Shown in pieces: positions 28,931-38,467 of a DNA stretch of 46,212 nt (positions within the stretch are counted from its first letter, which is position 1; each line of letters opens with the position of its first letter). The stretch lies in the NCBI RefSeq assembly GCF_030163755.1, contig NZ_JASJOE010000027.1:1-46212 (forward strand), read 5' to 3'. Source of the DNA: Roseicyclus amphidinii (GTDB lineage Bacteria; Pseudomonadota; Alphaproteobacteria; Rhodobacterales; Rhodobacteraceae). The notes beneath the pieces are model-generated. The model ran no database searches, was not told where the DNA came from, and worked only from the letters and a program-made list of their open reading frames with translations. Position numbers and translations under genes: made by a program.

Positions 28931-28962
28931 ACACGTCCGGTCGAGCAGAGCGATAGAGACCC

Positions 28963-30870
28963 ATGAGCGACGCGAACAAGATTTTGACGGTGTCCTACGG
29001 CACCTTTTCCTGCACCCTCGAGGGCTTCGACAAGCCGTTCGAGGCGATGAAGGCCATCGCGGAGTATTTCCGCGACCTCGCCGCCGAGGACAGGTATTTT
29101 GGGGCCGAGCCTCCGACGCCGGACACCGAGATGCTGCACCGCATCACCGAGGCGGCGATCCAGCGCCGGGTGGATGCGCGCATCCTGGAAAGCGGCCTGT
29201 TGCTGCGCCAATATGGTGAGGAAAGCGCGGACGCGGTTGCAGAGCCGGTGGCGTCCGAAGCCGCCGCGCCGCGCGACATCGCGCCGGAGGAAGAGGACGT
29301 CACGCCGCCCGAGGCCGAGCCCGAAGCCGAGGCCGAAGCCGAGGCCCCTGTGCGGACTGCCGTGGCCGACGAGCCCGCTGCGCCGACCGAAGCCACGGAA
29401 GAGACCGACGCGGACGAGGCCCCGCAGGAGACAATCGCCGAGGTCGGTGACGGCACCGACACGCTGGCCGCGGTTGCCGCGGCGCTGGCCGAGACGCCCG
29501 ATGTCGCAGCCGATGCCGGGCCGGTGGCCGCGCCCGAGCTTGCGCCGCAGGACGACCGGACCGGGCGCGAGCAAGAGGACGACGCCGACACCCTGCCCGC
29601 GGCGTTCTTCGCCGAAGCCGAGGAGCAGGCCCCCGACCTCGACGAAAGCAGCTATTTCGCATCGACCACGCCGCTTGACGGCGTTTCGGTGGCCGAAAGG
29701 CTGGCCATGATCCGGCGCAGCGCCATGGGCGCGCCGGATGCCCTGGACGAGGATGAGGACGACGACGGCGACGACCGGTCGGCCGAGGCCGCACCCGCCG
29801 TGCCCGCAGCGCCCGCCGCTGAGACGGAGGAGGATGCGACCCTCTCGGCAGTCATCGCCGCCGCAAGCGGCGCGCCCTCGGCGCGGGAGGCAGACGCCCC
29901 GATTGCCGGGGAGACCGCGCCGCCTTCCCCGCAGGTCTCCGAAGGTGGCGATGGTCCCTTGCGCCTGTCGCAGGTCGAGGACGCCGACCGCCTGTTCACC
30001 GCCACCGAGGACCGGCTGTCGCATGCCGACACCACGCGCCGCCGGGCCAATATCGAGCATCTCAAGGCCGCGGTCGCGGCCCGGACCGCCGAGCGGCACC
30101 TGTCGCCCGAGGACGCCGACGCGCAGGAAGACGCGACCGCCGATTACCGCGAGGACCTTGCACAGGTCATGCGTCCACGCCGCGTCCGGGTCGATGTCAC
30201 CCGCCGCCGCGGCGAGGCCCGCGCAACGCCGCTCGTGCTGGTGTCGGAACAACGCATCGACGACATGCCCGAGACGCCCCGCGCCCCGGTCCAGCCCCGC
30301 CGCGTGACCAGTGGCGAAGGCGCTGCGCCGCTGCAGCTTGCCGCGGACGCGACCACGGCCGAGAAGGCCACGCCGCCCGCCGAGGCCGCGCCGCGCAAGA
30401 CGGCCAACAGCCTTGCGCAGCTCGCGCAGCGCGCCGGGCTGATCATGAGCCTTGGCCGCGGAACCGCGGTTGCCGAGGACGGCGCGACCGCCCCCGCCGA
30501 AGGCAGGAGCGCGGCCACCGAGGCAGAGCCACAGGCGATCCCGGCACCCGAAGCCGCCCCCGCGGGCTTGCCCCACGCCGACGACGAGATTGCCCTGACC
30601 CATAGCGAACGCTTCGCCCTGCGCCTCGAGCAGAGCGACGCGGTGGAGATCGAGGACGTGGTCGAACTGGCGGCGGTCTATGCCACGGCGGAGTTCGGGT
30701 CGGAGGTGTTCGACCGCCCCACGCTGTTTCGCATGATCGCAGACGCGACCGACAACTCGATCGACCGCGACGACATGTTCGAGGCCTTCAGCACGCTGCT
30801 GCGGAGCGGCCGGGTCGAGCGCGTGGCGCGCGGCGTGTTCCGGTTGGGCGCAGGCCCGCACGAGGGCTGA
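28963..30870 (+). CDS. large acidic protein of unknown function with conserved N- and C-terminal domains
   Basis: 635 aa, not assigned to a function. Three parts: a folded-looking N-terminus (residues 1-~85; [20 protein letters not shown] then [20 protein letters not shown]); a ~440-residue Glu/Ala/Pro/Asp-rich segment that is probably disordered; and a compact C-terminus (about 540-630) whose last part ([20 protein letters not shown]) looks like a winged helix with its wing. Homologues in Rhodobacterales are sometimes labelled as chemotaxis or CheA-like, which I think is low-complexity noise: no HPt, kinase or CheW features are visible. No signal peptide or membrane helix. Codon use and GC match the neighbours. 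Confidence 0.85.
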   Translation: MSDANKILTVSYGTFSCTLEGFDKPFEAMKAIAEYFRDLAAEDRYFGAEPPTPDTEMLHRITEAAIQRRVDARILESGLLLRQYGEESADAVAEPVASEAAAPRDIAPEEEDVTPPEAEPEAEAEAEAPVRTAVADEPAAPTEATEETDADEAPQETIAEVGDGTDTLAAVAAALAETPDVAADAGPVAAPELAPQDDRTGREQEDDADTLPAAFFAEAEEQAPDLDESSYFASTTPLDGVSVAERLAMIRRSAMGAPDALDEDEDDDGDDRSAEAAPAVPAAPAAETEEDATLSAVIAAASGAPSAREADAPIAGETAPPSPQVSEGGDGPLRLSQVEDADRLFTATEDRLSHADTTRRRANIEHLKAAVAARTAERHLSPEDADAQEDATADYREDLAQVMRPRRVRVDVTRRRGEARATPLVLVSEQRIDDMPETPRAPVQPRRVTSGEGAAPLQLAADATTAEKATPPAEAAPRKTANSLAQLAQRAGLIMSLGRGTAVAEDGATAPAEGRSAATEAEPQAIPAPEAAPAGLPHADDEIALTHSERFALRLEQSDAVEIEDVVELAAVYATAEFGSEVFDRPTLFRMIADATDNSIDRDDMFEAFSTLLRSGRVERVARGVFRLGAGPHEG

Positions 30871-30882
30871 CCGGGACGGTCT

Positions 30883-30899
30883 GCCCCCTCGGCGGGGGC
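30883..30899. terminator. GC hairpin between convergent genes
   Basis: GCCCCC / GGGGGC with loop TCGGC, 13 bp after the acidic protein's stop and before the convergent DUF2842 gene. Stable but without a T-tract. Confidence 0.4.
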
Positions 30900-30928
30900 G
30901 ATGGCGCGTTGCGGGGTCAGTGGCGGGA

Positions 30929-31156
30929 TCAGTCGTCCGGCCGTGCGTCCGGGTCGGCCTGACCCACCCCCTTGAACACGGCCTTGAGCGGGAAGGCCCA
31001 GATCACGCCCAGCACCGTGTAGATCGCCAGTTCGACCCAGAGCGAAGGACGCTCGAACAGGCTCATGATCCACCACGCAAGCGCGATGTAGGCCGGCAGG
31101 CCAAAGAAGAGAAACGCCAGCGACAGCCGTCGCCGGGTCTTGTAGCTGAGCGCCAT
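30929..31156 (-). CDS. DUF2842 family membrane protein
   Basis: 75 aa with two transmembrane helices (about 12-34 and 40-60) and the conserved KTRRRL start and WAFPLKAVFKGVGQADP end of DUF2842. Function unknown. Starts 27 bp after purA in the same orientation, so it probably shares the purA transcript. Common in Rhodobacterales. Confidence 0.85.
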   Translation of the reverse strand: MALSYKTRRRLSLAFLFFGLPAYIALAWWIMSLFERPSLWVELAIYTVLGVIWAFPLKAVFKGVGQADPDARPDD

Positions 31157-31183
31157 GGCGATCCCTTTCGGGTTGGTCAGGTG

Positions 31184-32479
31184 TCAGTCGGCGAACGGGT
31201 CGGTCACGAGGATCGTGTCCTCCCGCTCGGGCGAGGTGGAGAGTAGGGCCACCGGGCACTCGATCAACTCCTCGATGCGGCGCACGTATTTCACCGCCTC
31301 GCCCGGAAGGTCGGCCCAGCTGCGCGCGCCCTCGGTGGAGGCGGACCAGCCCGGCATTTCCTCGTAGATCGGCGTGCAACGCGCCTGTTGGTCCGCCGCC
31401 GTCGGCAGGTAGTCGAGGCGCTGGCCGTCGAGGTCGTAGCCCACGCAGATCTTCAGCGTCTCGAACCCGTCGAGCACGTCGAGCTTGGTCAGCGCGATCC
31501 CCTTCACACCAGAGGTGGCGCAGGTCTGCCGCACGAGGCAGGCATCGAACCAGCCGCAGCGCCGCTTGCGGCCCGTGGTGGTCCCGAACTCGTGGCCCCG
31601 CTCGCCAAGGCGCTGGCCGTCGGCGTCATGCAACTCGGTCGGAAACGGCCCCTCGCCCACGCGGGTGGTGTAGGCCTTCACGATGCCCAGCACGTAGTCG
31701 ATGGCGCCCGGCCCGATGCCGACGCCCGTCGCCGCCTGCCCCGCGATCACGTTCGAGGAGGTGACGAAGGGATAGGTGCCGAAGTCGATGTCCAGAAGCG
31801 CGCCCTGCGCCCCCTCGAAGAGGATGCGTTTGCCGGCCTTGCGCTTCTCGGTCATCACCTTCCAGACGGGGCCTGCGTATTGCAGGATCTGCGGCGCCAC
31901 CTCTTTCAGCTGGGCGATCAGCGCGGCGCGGTCGACCTCGGCGATGCCGAGGCCCTTGCGCAGGGCGTTGTGATGCGTGAGCGCGCGGTCCACCCGCGCC
32001 TCGAGCGTCGCGTCATCGGCAAGGTCCGCGACGCGGACGGAGCGGCGACCGACCTTGTCCTCGTAGGCCGGGCCGATGCCGCGGCCGGTGGTGCCGATCT
32101 TGGCGCCAGGGCTCGCGGCCTCCTCGCGGGCGCGGTCCAACTCGCCGTGGATGGGCAGGATCAGCGGCGTGTTCTCGGCGATCATCAGCGTCTCGGGGGT
32201 GATCTGCACCCCCTGCGCGCGGATCGTCTCGATCTCGCCCAGCAGGTGCCAGGGGTCGAGCACGACGCCATTGCCGATGACCGAGAGCTTGTTGCCCCGC
32301 ACCACGCCCGAGGGCAGCGCGTGCAGCTTGTAGACCGCCCCGTCGATCACGAGCGTGTGGCCGGCGTTGTGCCCACCCTGGAAGCGCGCGATCACGTCGG
32401 CGCGCTCGCTCAACCAATCGACGATCTTGCCTTTCCCTTCGTCGCCCCACTGGGCGCCGACGACGACGACATTGGCCAT
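31184..32479 (-). CDS. purA: adenylosuccinate synthetase
   Basis: 431 aa. Joins IMP and aspartate with GTP in AMP synthesis. N-terminal GTP loop [14 protein letters not shown] (about residues 9-22), the [15 protein letters not shown] segment, and the [15 protein letters not shown] region with GTP/IMP contacts are all present. GGAGGA precedes ATG 32479; in-frame upstream ATGs at 32584 lack such a site. Followed by DUF2842. Confidence 0.98.
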   Translation of the reverse strand: MANVVVVGAQWGDEGKGKIVDWLSERADVIARFQGGHNAGHTLVIDGAVYKLHALPSGVVRGNKLSVIGNGVVLDPWHLLGEIETIRAQGVQITPETLMIAENTPLILPIHGELDRAREEAASPGAKIGTTGRGIGPAYEDKVGRRSVRVADLADDATLEARVDRALTHHNALRKGLGIAEVDRAALIAQLKEVAPQILQYAGPVWKVMTEKRKAGKRILFEGAQGALLDIDFGTYPFVTSSNVIAGQAATGVGIGPGAIDYVLGIVKAYTTRVGEGPFPTELHDADGQRLGERGHEFGTTTGRKRRCGWFDACLVRQTCATSGVKGIALTKLDVLDGFETLKICVGYDLDGQRLDYLPTAADQQARCTPIYEEMPGWSASTEGARSWADLPGEAVKYVRRIEELIECPVALLSTSPEREDTILVTDPFAD

Positions 32480-32624
32480 GGCGGATCCTCCGATTTGCAG
32501 CCCGGAGCGGCTATAGCGGGCGCGGCGCGCGGTTGAAAGCGCAGACTCGCCGAGGCGCGCGCCCCGTGCGACACGCCGCCGCAATTCGCACCCCGACGCC
32601 GGGCCGGCGCTGATCTGGCGGGAA

Positions 32625-32640
32625 ATCGGTATACATCGGT
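32625..32640. repeat. ATCGGT direct repeats, 10-bp period
   Basis: ATCGGT-ATAC-ATCGGT in the purA-secG divergent region. Two six-base half-sites on the same face of the helix suggest a regulator site, but the motif is short and could be chance. Confidence 0.3.
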
Positions 32641-32725
32641 GTGCAGATCACGAAACGACCGCCCGCCAACGCAAAAGAGCTTGCATGCGCCGAGGCGATT
32701 CACGTTAAAGTTGCACCAGTTGGTC

Positions 32726-32754
32726 TTGCGGCGGCATGCCGCATCTCCTAAGTA
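32726..32754 (+). promoter_or_regulatory. candidate promoter of secG
   Basis: TTGCGG (32726-32731), 17-bp spacer, TAAGTA (32749-32754); a transcript would begin near 32761, leaving a ~34-nt leader before ATG 32795. The spacer contains the GCGGCATGCCGC palindrome, which could be an operator or chance. Confidence 0.4.
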
Positions 32755-32794
32755 GGCGCAAATCCGAGCCCGGCCTCGAAAAGGGACCCTGCCC

Positions 32795-33160
32795 ATGGAA
32801 AACGTCATTCTCGTCGTCCATCTCATCCTCGCCATCTGCCTGATCGGCGTGGTTCTGCTGCAGCGTTCCGAAGGGGGCGGCCTCGGCATGGGCGGCGGTG
32901 GCGGCGTGATGACGGGGCGGCAGGCCGCGACGGCGCTGGGCAAGCTGACCTGGGCTTTCGCCATCGCCTTTCTGGCCACGTCGATCACGCTGACGATCAT
33001 CGCGGCGCAAAACTCGGCCGGGTCTTCGGTGCTCGACCGGATCGGCACGGGGGCCGCCACCGACGAGGCCCCCGCGGATGCACCGGCCCTGCCGCCGGCC
33101 TCGGACCTTCTGCCGCCCGTCTCGGGCGACGCCCCGGCGCTGCCGCCGCGCGCAGACTGA
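32795..33160 (+). CDS. secG: preprotein translocase subunit SecG
   Basis: 121 aa. Two transmembrane helices (about 3-20 and 50-73) with the SecG loop LLQRSEGGGLGMGGGGG between them. Accessory SecYEG subunit assisting SecA-driven export. The C-terminal ~45 residues are Ala/Pro/Asp-rich and low in complexity, which is common in alphaproteobacterial SecG. Followed by pyrG after 167 bp, a neighbourhood shared by many alphaproteobacteria. Confidence 0.96.
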   Translation: MENVILVVHLILAICLIGVVLLQRSEGGGLGMGGGGGVMTGRQAATALGKLTWAFAIAFLATSITLTIIAAQNSAGSSVLDRIGTGAATDEAPADAPALPPASDLLPPVSGDAPALPPRAD

Positions 33161-33327
33161 GCGGAAAGCGCGCATATCTGGGGTTTTTGACCCGCTCACT
33201 CAACATCATGTAGCCGATTGCCTTGCGGCAACAAGGCGAATCCGGTTATTGTCAAATCCCGTGACACAGGGATAGGGCATTGGCCGCGGACATCTGCGGC
33301 AAACCCGGCACGGGAGATCATACAGCC

Positions 33328-34971
33328 ATGGCGCGTTACATTTTCATCACCGGCGGTGTGGTCTCGTCGCTTGGCAAGGGTCTGGCCTCGGCCGCGCTCG
33401 GCGCGCTTCTGCAGGCCCGCGGCTTCACCGTCCGGCTGCGCAAGCTCGACCCCTACCTGAACGTCGATCCCGGTACGATGTCGCCCTTCGAGCATGGCGA
33501 GGTCTTCGTGACCGATGACGGGGCCGAGACCGACCTCGACCTCGGGCATTACGAACGCTTCACGGGGGTCGCGGCGCGGATGACCGACTCGGTTTCGTCC
33601 GGCCGGATCTATTCCAACGTGCTCGAAAAGGAACGCCGCGGCGATTACCTCGGCAAGACGATCCAGGTGATTCCCCACGTCACCAACGAGATCAAGGATT
33701 TCCTCAAGATCGGCGAGGACGAGGTCGATTTCATGCTCTGCGAGATCGGCGGCACCGTCGGCGACATCGAGGGGCTGCCCTTCTTCGAGGCGATCCGCCA
33801 GTTCAGCCAGGACAAGCCGCGCGGCCAGTGCATCTTCATGCACCTGACGCTGCTGCCCTACATCAAGGCGTCGGGCGAGCTGAAGACCAAGCCGACGCAG
33901 CACTCGGTGAAGGAGCTGCGCTCGATCGGCATTGCGCCCGACATCCTCGTGTGCCGCTCCGAGGGGCCGATCCCCGCCAAGGAGCGCGAAAAGCTGGCGC
34001 TGTTCTGCAACGTGCGGCCCGACGCGGTGATCGCGGCGCAGGACCTGTCCTCGATTTACGAGGCCCCGCTTGCCTATCACCGCGAGGGGTTGGACCAGGC
34101 GGTGCTCGACGCCTTCCAGATCAGCCCGGCCCCCAAGCCCGACCTGACGGTCTGGGAGGACGTGGCCGACCGCATCAACAACCCCGAGGGAGAGGTGCGC
34201 GTCGCCATCGTGGGCAAATACACGCAGCTGGAAGACGCCTACAAATCCATCGCCGAGGCGCTGACCCATGGCGGCATGGCCAACCGGGTGAAGGTCCGGG
34301 CCGAGTGGATCGACGCCGAGATCTTCGAGCGCGAGGACCCGGCCCCGTATCTCGAGGGCTTCGCCGCGATCCTGGTGCCCGGCGGCTTCGGCGAGCGCGG
34401 GACCGAGGGCAAGATCAAGGCCGCCGAGTTCGCGCGGACGCGGAACGTGCCCTATCTCGGCATCTGTCTCGGCATGCAGATGGCCGTGATCGAGGCGGCG
34501 CGCAACCTCGCCGACCTGGGCGATGCGGGCTCCGAGGAATTCGACCACGAGGCGGGGAAAAAGCGGTTCACGCCGGTGGTCTACCACCTCAAGGAATGGG
34601 TGCAGGGCAACGCCAAGGTGACGCGCAAGAAGACCGACGCGAAGGGCGGGACCATGCGACTGGGGGCCTATGACGCGGTTCTGAAGGCCGGCTCGCGCGT
34701 GGCCGAGGTCTATGGCGCCACCGCGATCGAGGAACGGCACCGCCACCGCTACGAGGTGGACATCAAGTATCGTGAGGCGTTGGAGGCCAAGGGCCTGTGT
34801 TTCTCGGGGATGTCGCCCGACGGCCGCCTGCCCGAGATCGTCGAGGTCGAGGACCACCCGTGGTTCATCGGCGTGCAGTTCCACCCGGAACTGAAGTCGA
34901 AGCCCTTTGCGCCCCACCCGCTGTTCCGCGATTTCGTGCGCGCCGCGAAGGAAAACTCGCGGCTGGTCTGA
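33328..34971 (+). CDS. pyrG: CTP synthase
   Basis: 547 aa. Converts UTP to CTP using ATP and glutamine. The synthetase domain begins [17 protein letters not shown] (P-loop type) and contains [20 protein letters not shown]; the C-terminal class I glutamine amidotransferase domain has nucleophile C380 in GICLGMQ and the HPE motif (VQFHPE, ~residue 520). GGGAGA precedes ATG 33328. The gene ends at the palindrome cluster that separates it from the convergent aminotransferase. Confidence 0.99.
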   Translation: MARYIFITGGVVSSLGKGLASAALGALLQARGFTVRLRKLDPYLNVDPGTMSPFEHGEVFVTDDGAETDLDLGHYERFTGVAARMTDSVSSGRIYSNVLEKERRGDYLGKTIQVIPHVTNEIKDFLKIGEDEVDFMLCEIGGTVGDIEGLPFFEAIRQFSQDKPRGQCIFMHLTLLPYIKASGELKTKPTQHSVKELRSIGIAPDILVCRSEGPIPAKEREKLALFCNVRPDAVIAAQDLSSIYEAPLAYHREGLDQAVLDAFQISPAPKPDLTVWEDVADRINNPEGEVRVAIVGKYTQLEDAYKSIAEALTHGGMANRVKVRAEWIDAEIFEREDPAPYLEGFAAILVPGGFGERGTEGKIKAAEFARTRNVPYLGICLGMQMAVIEAARNLADLGDAGSEEFDHEAGKKRFTPVVYHLKEWVQGNAKVTRKKTDAKGGTMRLGAYDAVLKAGSRVAEVYGATAIEERHRHRYEVDIKYREALEAKGLCFSGMSPDGRLPEIVEVEDHPWFIGVQFHPELKSKPFAPHPLFRDFVRAAKENSRLV

Positions 34972-34977
34972 GGCGGG

Positions 34978-35042
34978 CGGAAAACTGCAGTTTTCCGGGC
35001 TGGAAAACTCGAGTTTTCCAGCGTTTTCCTCGAGGAAAACGC
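34978..35042. terminator. cluster of three perfect palindromes between convergent genes
   Basis: Three consecutive perfect palindromes lie back to back: 34978-34997 (20 bp, centre CTGCAG), 34999-35022 (24 bp, centre CTCGAG) and 35021-35042 (22 bp, centre CTCGAG). All carry GGAAAA/TTTTCC arms, so arms of one can also pair with those of the others. They fill the gap between pyrG and the DegT-type gene. As RNA each folds to a stem with TTTTCC in its 3' arm, so a bidirectional terminator is the natural reading. Confidence 0.75.
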
Positions 35043-35046
35043 CGCC

Positions 35047-36255
35047 TTACTCGGCCGCCTGTGCCTGTGCGCCCATCACCTCGTCCCTGATGATCGACGC
35101 GATCAGCCGCGCGTCGGCCTCGGAAAAGGTCAGCGGCAGGCGCATGTCGATCAACCCCGCGAGGATCGCGTCGGTCCGCGGCAAGCGTTGCGCAGGCGCG
35201 TAGCGCCAGCTGTCATAGCGCGAGGTGAAGGCGACCGGTTCGGCCGCGCCGAACCATTTCAGTTCCACCCCCCGCGCCGCGCAGGCGGCGACAAGCGCAC
35301 GCACCGCCTCGGGCGACCAGCCCGGCAGCAGGAACTGGATCGACGAGCCGACGATGCTTTCCTGCGGCGGTCGTTCGATCACGGACAGGCCGGGCGTGTT
35401 GCGCAGCCCCTCCTCCACCGTGCGGTAGAGCGCGTTCCAGCGGGCGACCTGTGCCGCGAGGTCAGCCAGCTGCGGACGCAGGATCGCGGCGCGCAGATGG
35501 TCCATCCGGCCCGAGACATTCGGGGTCTCGTACTTTACATTTTCGAACCTATCCACAGAAGGGCCCACAGAGTGACGGCCGAAAAGCATGTAGGAACCCG
35601 ACAACATGATCGCACGGGCCATGATGTCGGGATCGTCCGACACCAAGAGCCCGCCCTCGCCGGAATTCATGTGCTTGTAGGTCTGGGTCGAGTAGCAGCC
35701 GATCACCCCGTGCCGTCCCGAGGGCACGCCCTTCCACGCGGCCCCCATCGTGTGCGCGCAATCCTCGATCACCTGCACCCCGTGGGCCGCGGCGACCTCC
35801 ATCAGCCGCTCCATGTCGCAGATATGGCCGCGCATGTGGCTGAGAAGCAGAACGCGCGCGCCCGTCGCCTCGGCCTTGGCGGCCAGGTCGTCGATGTCGA
35901 TGGTCAGCGCCTCGGTCGTCTCGACGAAGACCGGCTCGGCGCCCACGCTGGCGATGGCACCGGGCACCGGGGCCAGGGTAAAGCCGTTCGACAGCACCTT
36001 GTCGCCATGGCCCACGCCCAGCGCCCTGAGCGCGCAGCCCATGGCGTAGCCGCCCGACGCGACGGCCAGCGCGAAGCGTGCGCCGGTGCAGGCGGCAAAT
36101 TCGCGCTCCAGCGCCGAAACCTCGCCCTCCTCATCCCCGATGAGGTTGTAACGGTGCAGGCGGCCCGAACGCATCACGGCGACGGCAGCCTCGATGGCGG
36201 CCTCCGGGATCGGTTCCTGCTGGGTGAACTTGCCGGTGAACACGGGTTTTTCCAT
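35047..36255 (-). CDS. DegT/DnrJ/EryC1/StrS family PLP-dependent aminotransferase
   Basis: 402 aa. PLP-binding lysine K194 in YSTQTYKHMNSGEGG and the preceding D165 in VIEDCAHTMGA match sugar-nucleotide aminotransferases. These act on keto-sugar nucleotides for surface polysaccharides or antibiotics; however, no glycosyltransferase or sugar-nucleotide enzyme is adjacent, so its pathway is unclear. In the same orientation as gph, 41 bp downstream, so probably co-transcribed. Ends five bases before the palindrome cluster. Confidence 0.85.
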   Translation of the reverse strand: MEKPVFTGKFTQQEPIPEAAIEAAVAVMRSGRLHRYNLIGDEEGEVSALEREFAACTGARFALAVASGGYAMGCALRALGVGHGDKVLSNGFTLAPVPGAIASVGAEPVFVETTEALTIDIDDLAAKAEATGARVLLLSHMRGHICDMERLMEVAAAHGVQVIEDCAHTMGAAWKGVPSGRHGVIGCYSTQTYKHMNSGEGGLLVSDDPDIMARAIMLSGSYMLFGRHSVGPSVDRFENVKYETPNVSGRMDHLRAAILRPQLADLAAQVARWNALYRTVEEGLRNTPGLSVIERPPQESIVGSSIQFLLPGWSPEAVRALVAACAARGVELKWFGAAEPVAFTSRYDSWRYAPAQRLPRTDAILAGLIDMRLPLTFSEADARLIASIIRDEVMGAQAQAAE

Positions 36256-36296
36256 GCGCGGAGAATTGGACGCCGCAGGCCCGCCGTCAATGCCCG

Positions 36297-36968
36297 TCAG
36301 GGGATCAGCCGGTCGACCACCGCGTCGAGGCCGTCGTAATGGTCGATCAGCGCCTCGGGCTGCAGATCGGCCACCGCGCGCCCCGTCGGCCCGAAGGTCA
36401 CCAGCGCGCAGGGCCGCCCGGCGGCGCGCGCCGTCTCGCGGTCGGTCACCGTATCGCCGATCAGGATCGCGCGCCCCTCGGCCCCGCCCGCCTGCAGGAT
36501 CGCCTCGCGCAGGGGCGCGGGGTCGGGCTTGCGCACGGGCAAGGTGTCGGCCCCGATCATCGAGGCGAACTCGCCCCGGATGCCCAGCCGGGTCAACAGC
36601 GTCTCGGCCAGCCCGGCGGGCTTGTTGGTGCAGATGCCCACGGCGATGCCGTTGGCTTTCAGGCGATAAACCGCCTCCATCGCGCCGGGATAGAGCCGCG
36701 TGTGGGTGTCGATGGCCGCGCCATAGGCCTCGAGCAGCACGGGATAACCCGCCTCGACCATCGCCTCGACCTCGGACACGGGCAGGGCCAGCCGTCCAGC
36801 GGCCAGCCGCAGCATCGCGCGGCCGCCGCGAAAGGCGGTGGCGTCGTCCGCGCCCATCAGAAGTTGCGGGGCATGGCCCAGCACGCCCAGCGCGGCATTG
36901 GCCGCAGCGATCAGGTCGCCGGCGGTGTCGGCAAGGGTTCCGTCGAGATCGAAAATCACGCAGCGCAT
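36297..36968 (-). CDS. gph: phosphoglycolate phosphatase (HAD family)
   Basis: 223 aa. HAD motif I FDLDGTLADT (D7/D9), motif II region VGICTNKP, and motif III/IV RKPDPAPL with LIGDTVTDRETA. A C1 helical cap lies at about 18-80. Probably removes 2-phosphoglycolate formed by Rubisco oxygenation or DNA repair; other HAD-IA substrates cannot be ruled out. Divergent from glmU with a 127-bp region between. Confidence 0.85.
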   Translation of the reverse strand: MRCVIFDLDGTLADTAGDLIAAANAALGVLGHAPQLLMGADDATAFRGGRAMLRLAAGRLALPVSEVEAMVEAGYPVLLEAYGAAIDTHTRLYPGAMEAVYRLKANGIAVGICTNKPAGLAETLLTRLGIRGEFASMIGADTLPVRKPDPAPLREAILQAGGAEGRAILIGDTVTDRETARAAGRPCALVTFGPTGRAVADLQPEALIDHYDGLDAVVDRLIP

Positions 36969-37039
36969 CGGGGCCTCGGGGTGGCGGGGTTCCGCCGACC
37001 CCTGTAACAGGCCGTTGGGCAAAGTGAACCCGCCCGCGC

Positions 37040-37067
37040 TTGCGCCACCGCACGTCTGGGGTAAAAC
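37040..37067 (+). promoter_or_regulatory. candidate promoter of the glmU operon
   Basis: TTGCGC (37040-37045), 16-bp spacer, TAAAAC (37062-37067), about 30 bp upstream of the glmU ATG. Four of six -10 bases fit consensus. Confidence 0.4.
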
Positions 37068-37095
37068 GGCAACAAAAGAGGGAAAGCAGGCACAA

Positions 37096-38463
37096 ATGGC
37101 AGGAACAGGCACTCCCCGGCCCATGGCGCTGGTCATCCTTGCGGCGGGGCAAGGCACGCGGATGAACTCCGACCGGCCCAAACCGCTGCACACGTTGGGC
37201 GGCGTTCCCTTGATCGCCCACGCGCTCGCCGCGGGCGCGGCGCTGGAGCCGTCCCGGATCGTGGTCGTCACCGGCCACGGGGCCGAGGCGGTCGAGGCGG
37301 CGGTGGCCGATCTTGCCCCCTTTGCCAACTGCGTGCGCCAGACCGAGCAGCTGGGCACCGGGCACGCGGTGTTGCAGGCCGCCGAGGCGCTCGAAGGGTT
37401 CGAGGGCGACGCGCTGGTGCTTTACGCCGACACGCCCTTCATCCGCGCCGAGACGCTGACCACCATGCAGGCCGCCCGCGCAGCCCATGACATCGTGGTG
37501 CTGGGCTTCGAGGCCGCCGATCCGGGCCGCTACGGGCGGCTGATCCTGCAGGGCGACCGGCTGGAGCGGATCGTCGAGGCCAAGGATGCCACGCCCGGGG
37601 AACTGGCGGTGACGACCTGCAACTCGGGCCTTCTGGCCGCCGATGCCGCCACGATGATGCGGCTCCTGCGCGCCGTGGGGAACGACAATGCGTCGGGGGA
37701 ATACTACCTGACCGACCTGCCCGCGCTGGCGCAGGCCGAGGGGCTGTCGGCCACCGCGATCCTGTGTCCCGAGGCCGAGACGCTCGGCATCAACTCCCGC
37801 GCGGAACTGGCCGCGGCGGAAGCGGCCTTCCAGGCGATGAAACGCGCCGAGATGATCGAGACGGGTGTCGCCATGCAGGCCCCCGAGACGGTCTTCTTCG
37901 CGCTCGACACCTGGGTCGGCCGCGACGCCGAGATCGAGCCGAATGTCGTCTTCGGCCCCGAGGTCACGGTGGAAAGCGGCGCGCGCATCCGCGCGTTTTC
38001 GCATCTGGAGGGCTGCCATGTGAGCGCGGGCGCAGTCATCGGCCCCTATGCGCGCCTGCGCCCCGGCGCCAAGATCGGCAATGACGCCCGCATCGGCAAT
38101 TTCGTCGAGGTGAAATCCGCCGAGATCGGCGAAGGCGCCAAGGTCAACCACCTCAGCTACATCGGCGATGCCGAGATCGGCGAGGGCACGAACGTGGGCG
38201 CGGGCACGGTCACCTGCAACTACGACGGCGTGATGAAGCACCGCACCATCGTGGGCCGCGGGGCCTTCATCGGGTCGGACACGATGCTGGTGGCCCCCGT
38301 CACGGTGGGCGACCGGGCGATGACGGCCTCGGGCTCGGTCATCACGGAGGACGTGCCCGAGGGGGCGCTGGCGCTGGGACGCGCCAAGCAGGTGAACAAG
38401 CCCGGTCTCGCGGTGCGGCTGATGGAGCGGCTGCGCGCGATCAAGGCAGGCAGGAAAGGGTAG
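37096..38463 (+). CDS. glmU: bifunctional N-acetylglucosamine-1-P uridyltransferase / glucosamine-1-P acetyltransferase
   Basis: 455 aa. The N-terminal uridylyltransferase carries LAAGQGTRM (15-23) and the LYADTPF metal region; the C-terminal half is a left-handed beta-helix with hexapeptide repeats (IGNDARIGNFVEV, IGEGAKVNHLSYIGDAEIGEG). Makes UDP-GlcNAc for murein and LPS in two steps. ATG 37096 taken; ATG 37123 (MALVILAAG) is possible. glmS follows four bases after the stop, so the enzymes of this pathway are co-transcribed. Confidence 0.98.
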   Translation: MAGTGTPRPMALVILAAGQGTRMNSDRPKPLHTLGGVPLIAHALAAGAALEPSRIVVVTGHGAEAVEAAVADLAPFANCVRQTEQLGTGHAVLQAAEALEGFEGDALVLYADTPFIRAETLTTMQAARAAHDIVVLGFEAADPGRYGRLILQGDRLERIVEAKDATPGELAVTTCNSGLLAADAATMMRLLRAVGNDNASGEYYLTDLPALAQAEGLSATAILCPEAETLGINSRAELAAAEAAFQAMKRAEMIETGVAMQAPETVFFALDTWVGRDAEIEPNVVFGPEVTVESGARIRAFSHLEGCHVSAGAVIGPYARLRPGAKIGNDARIGNFVEVKSAEIGEGAKVNHLSYIGDAEIGEGTNVGAGTVTCNYDGVMKHRTIVGRGAFIGSDTMLVAPVTVGDRAMTASGSVITEDVPEGALALGRAKQVNKPGLAVRLMERLRAIKAGRKG

Positions 38464-38467
38464 CCCC

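Larger units (their letters stand above)
32480..32794. other. 315-bp divergent regulatory region between purA and secG
   Basis: No convincing gene. It holds a candidate secG promoter (32726-32754) and a pair of ATCGGT direct repeats (32625-32630 and 32635-32640) spaced exactly one helical turn. The part nearest purA is GC-rich, whereas 32620-32720 is noticeably more AT-rich, as expected for promoter DNA. Confidence 0.6.
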
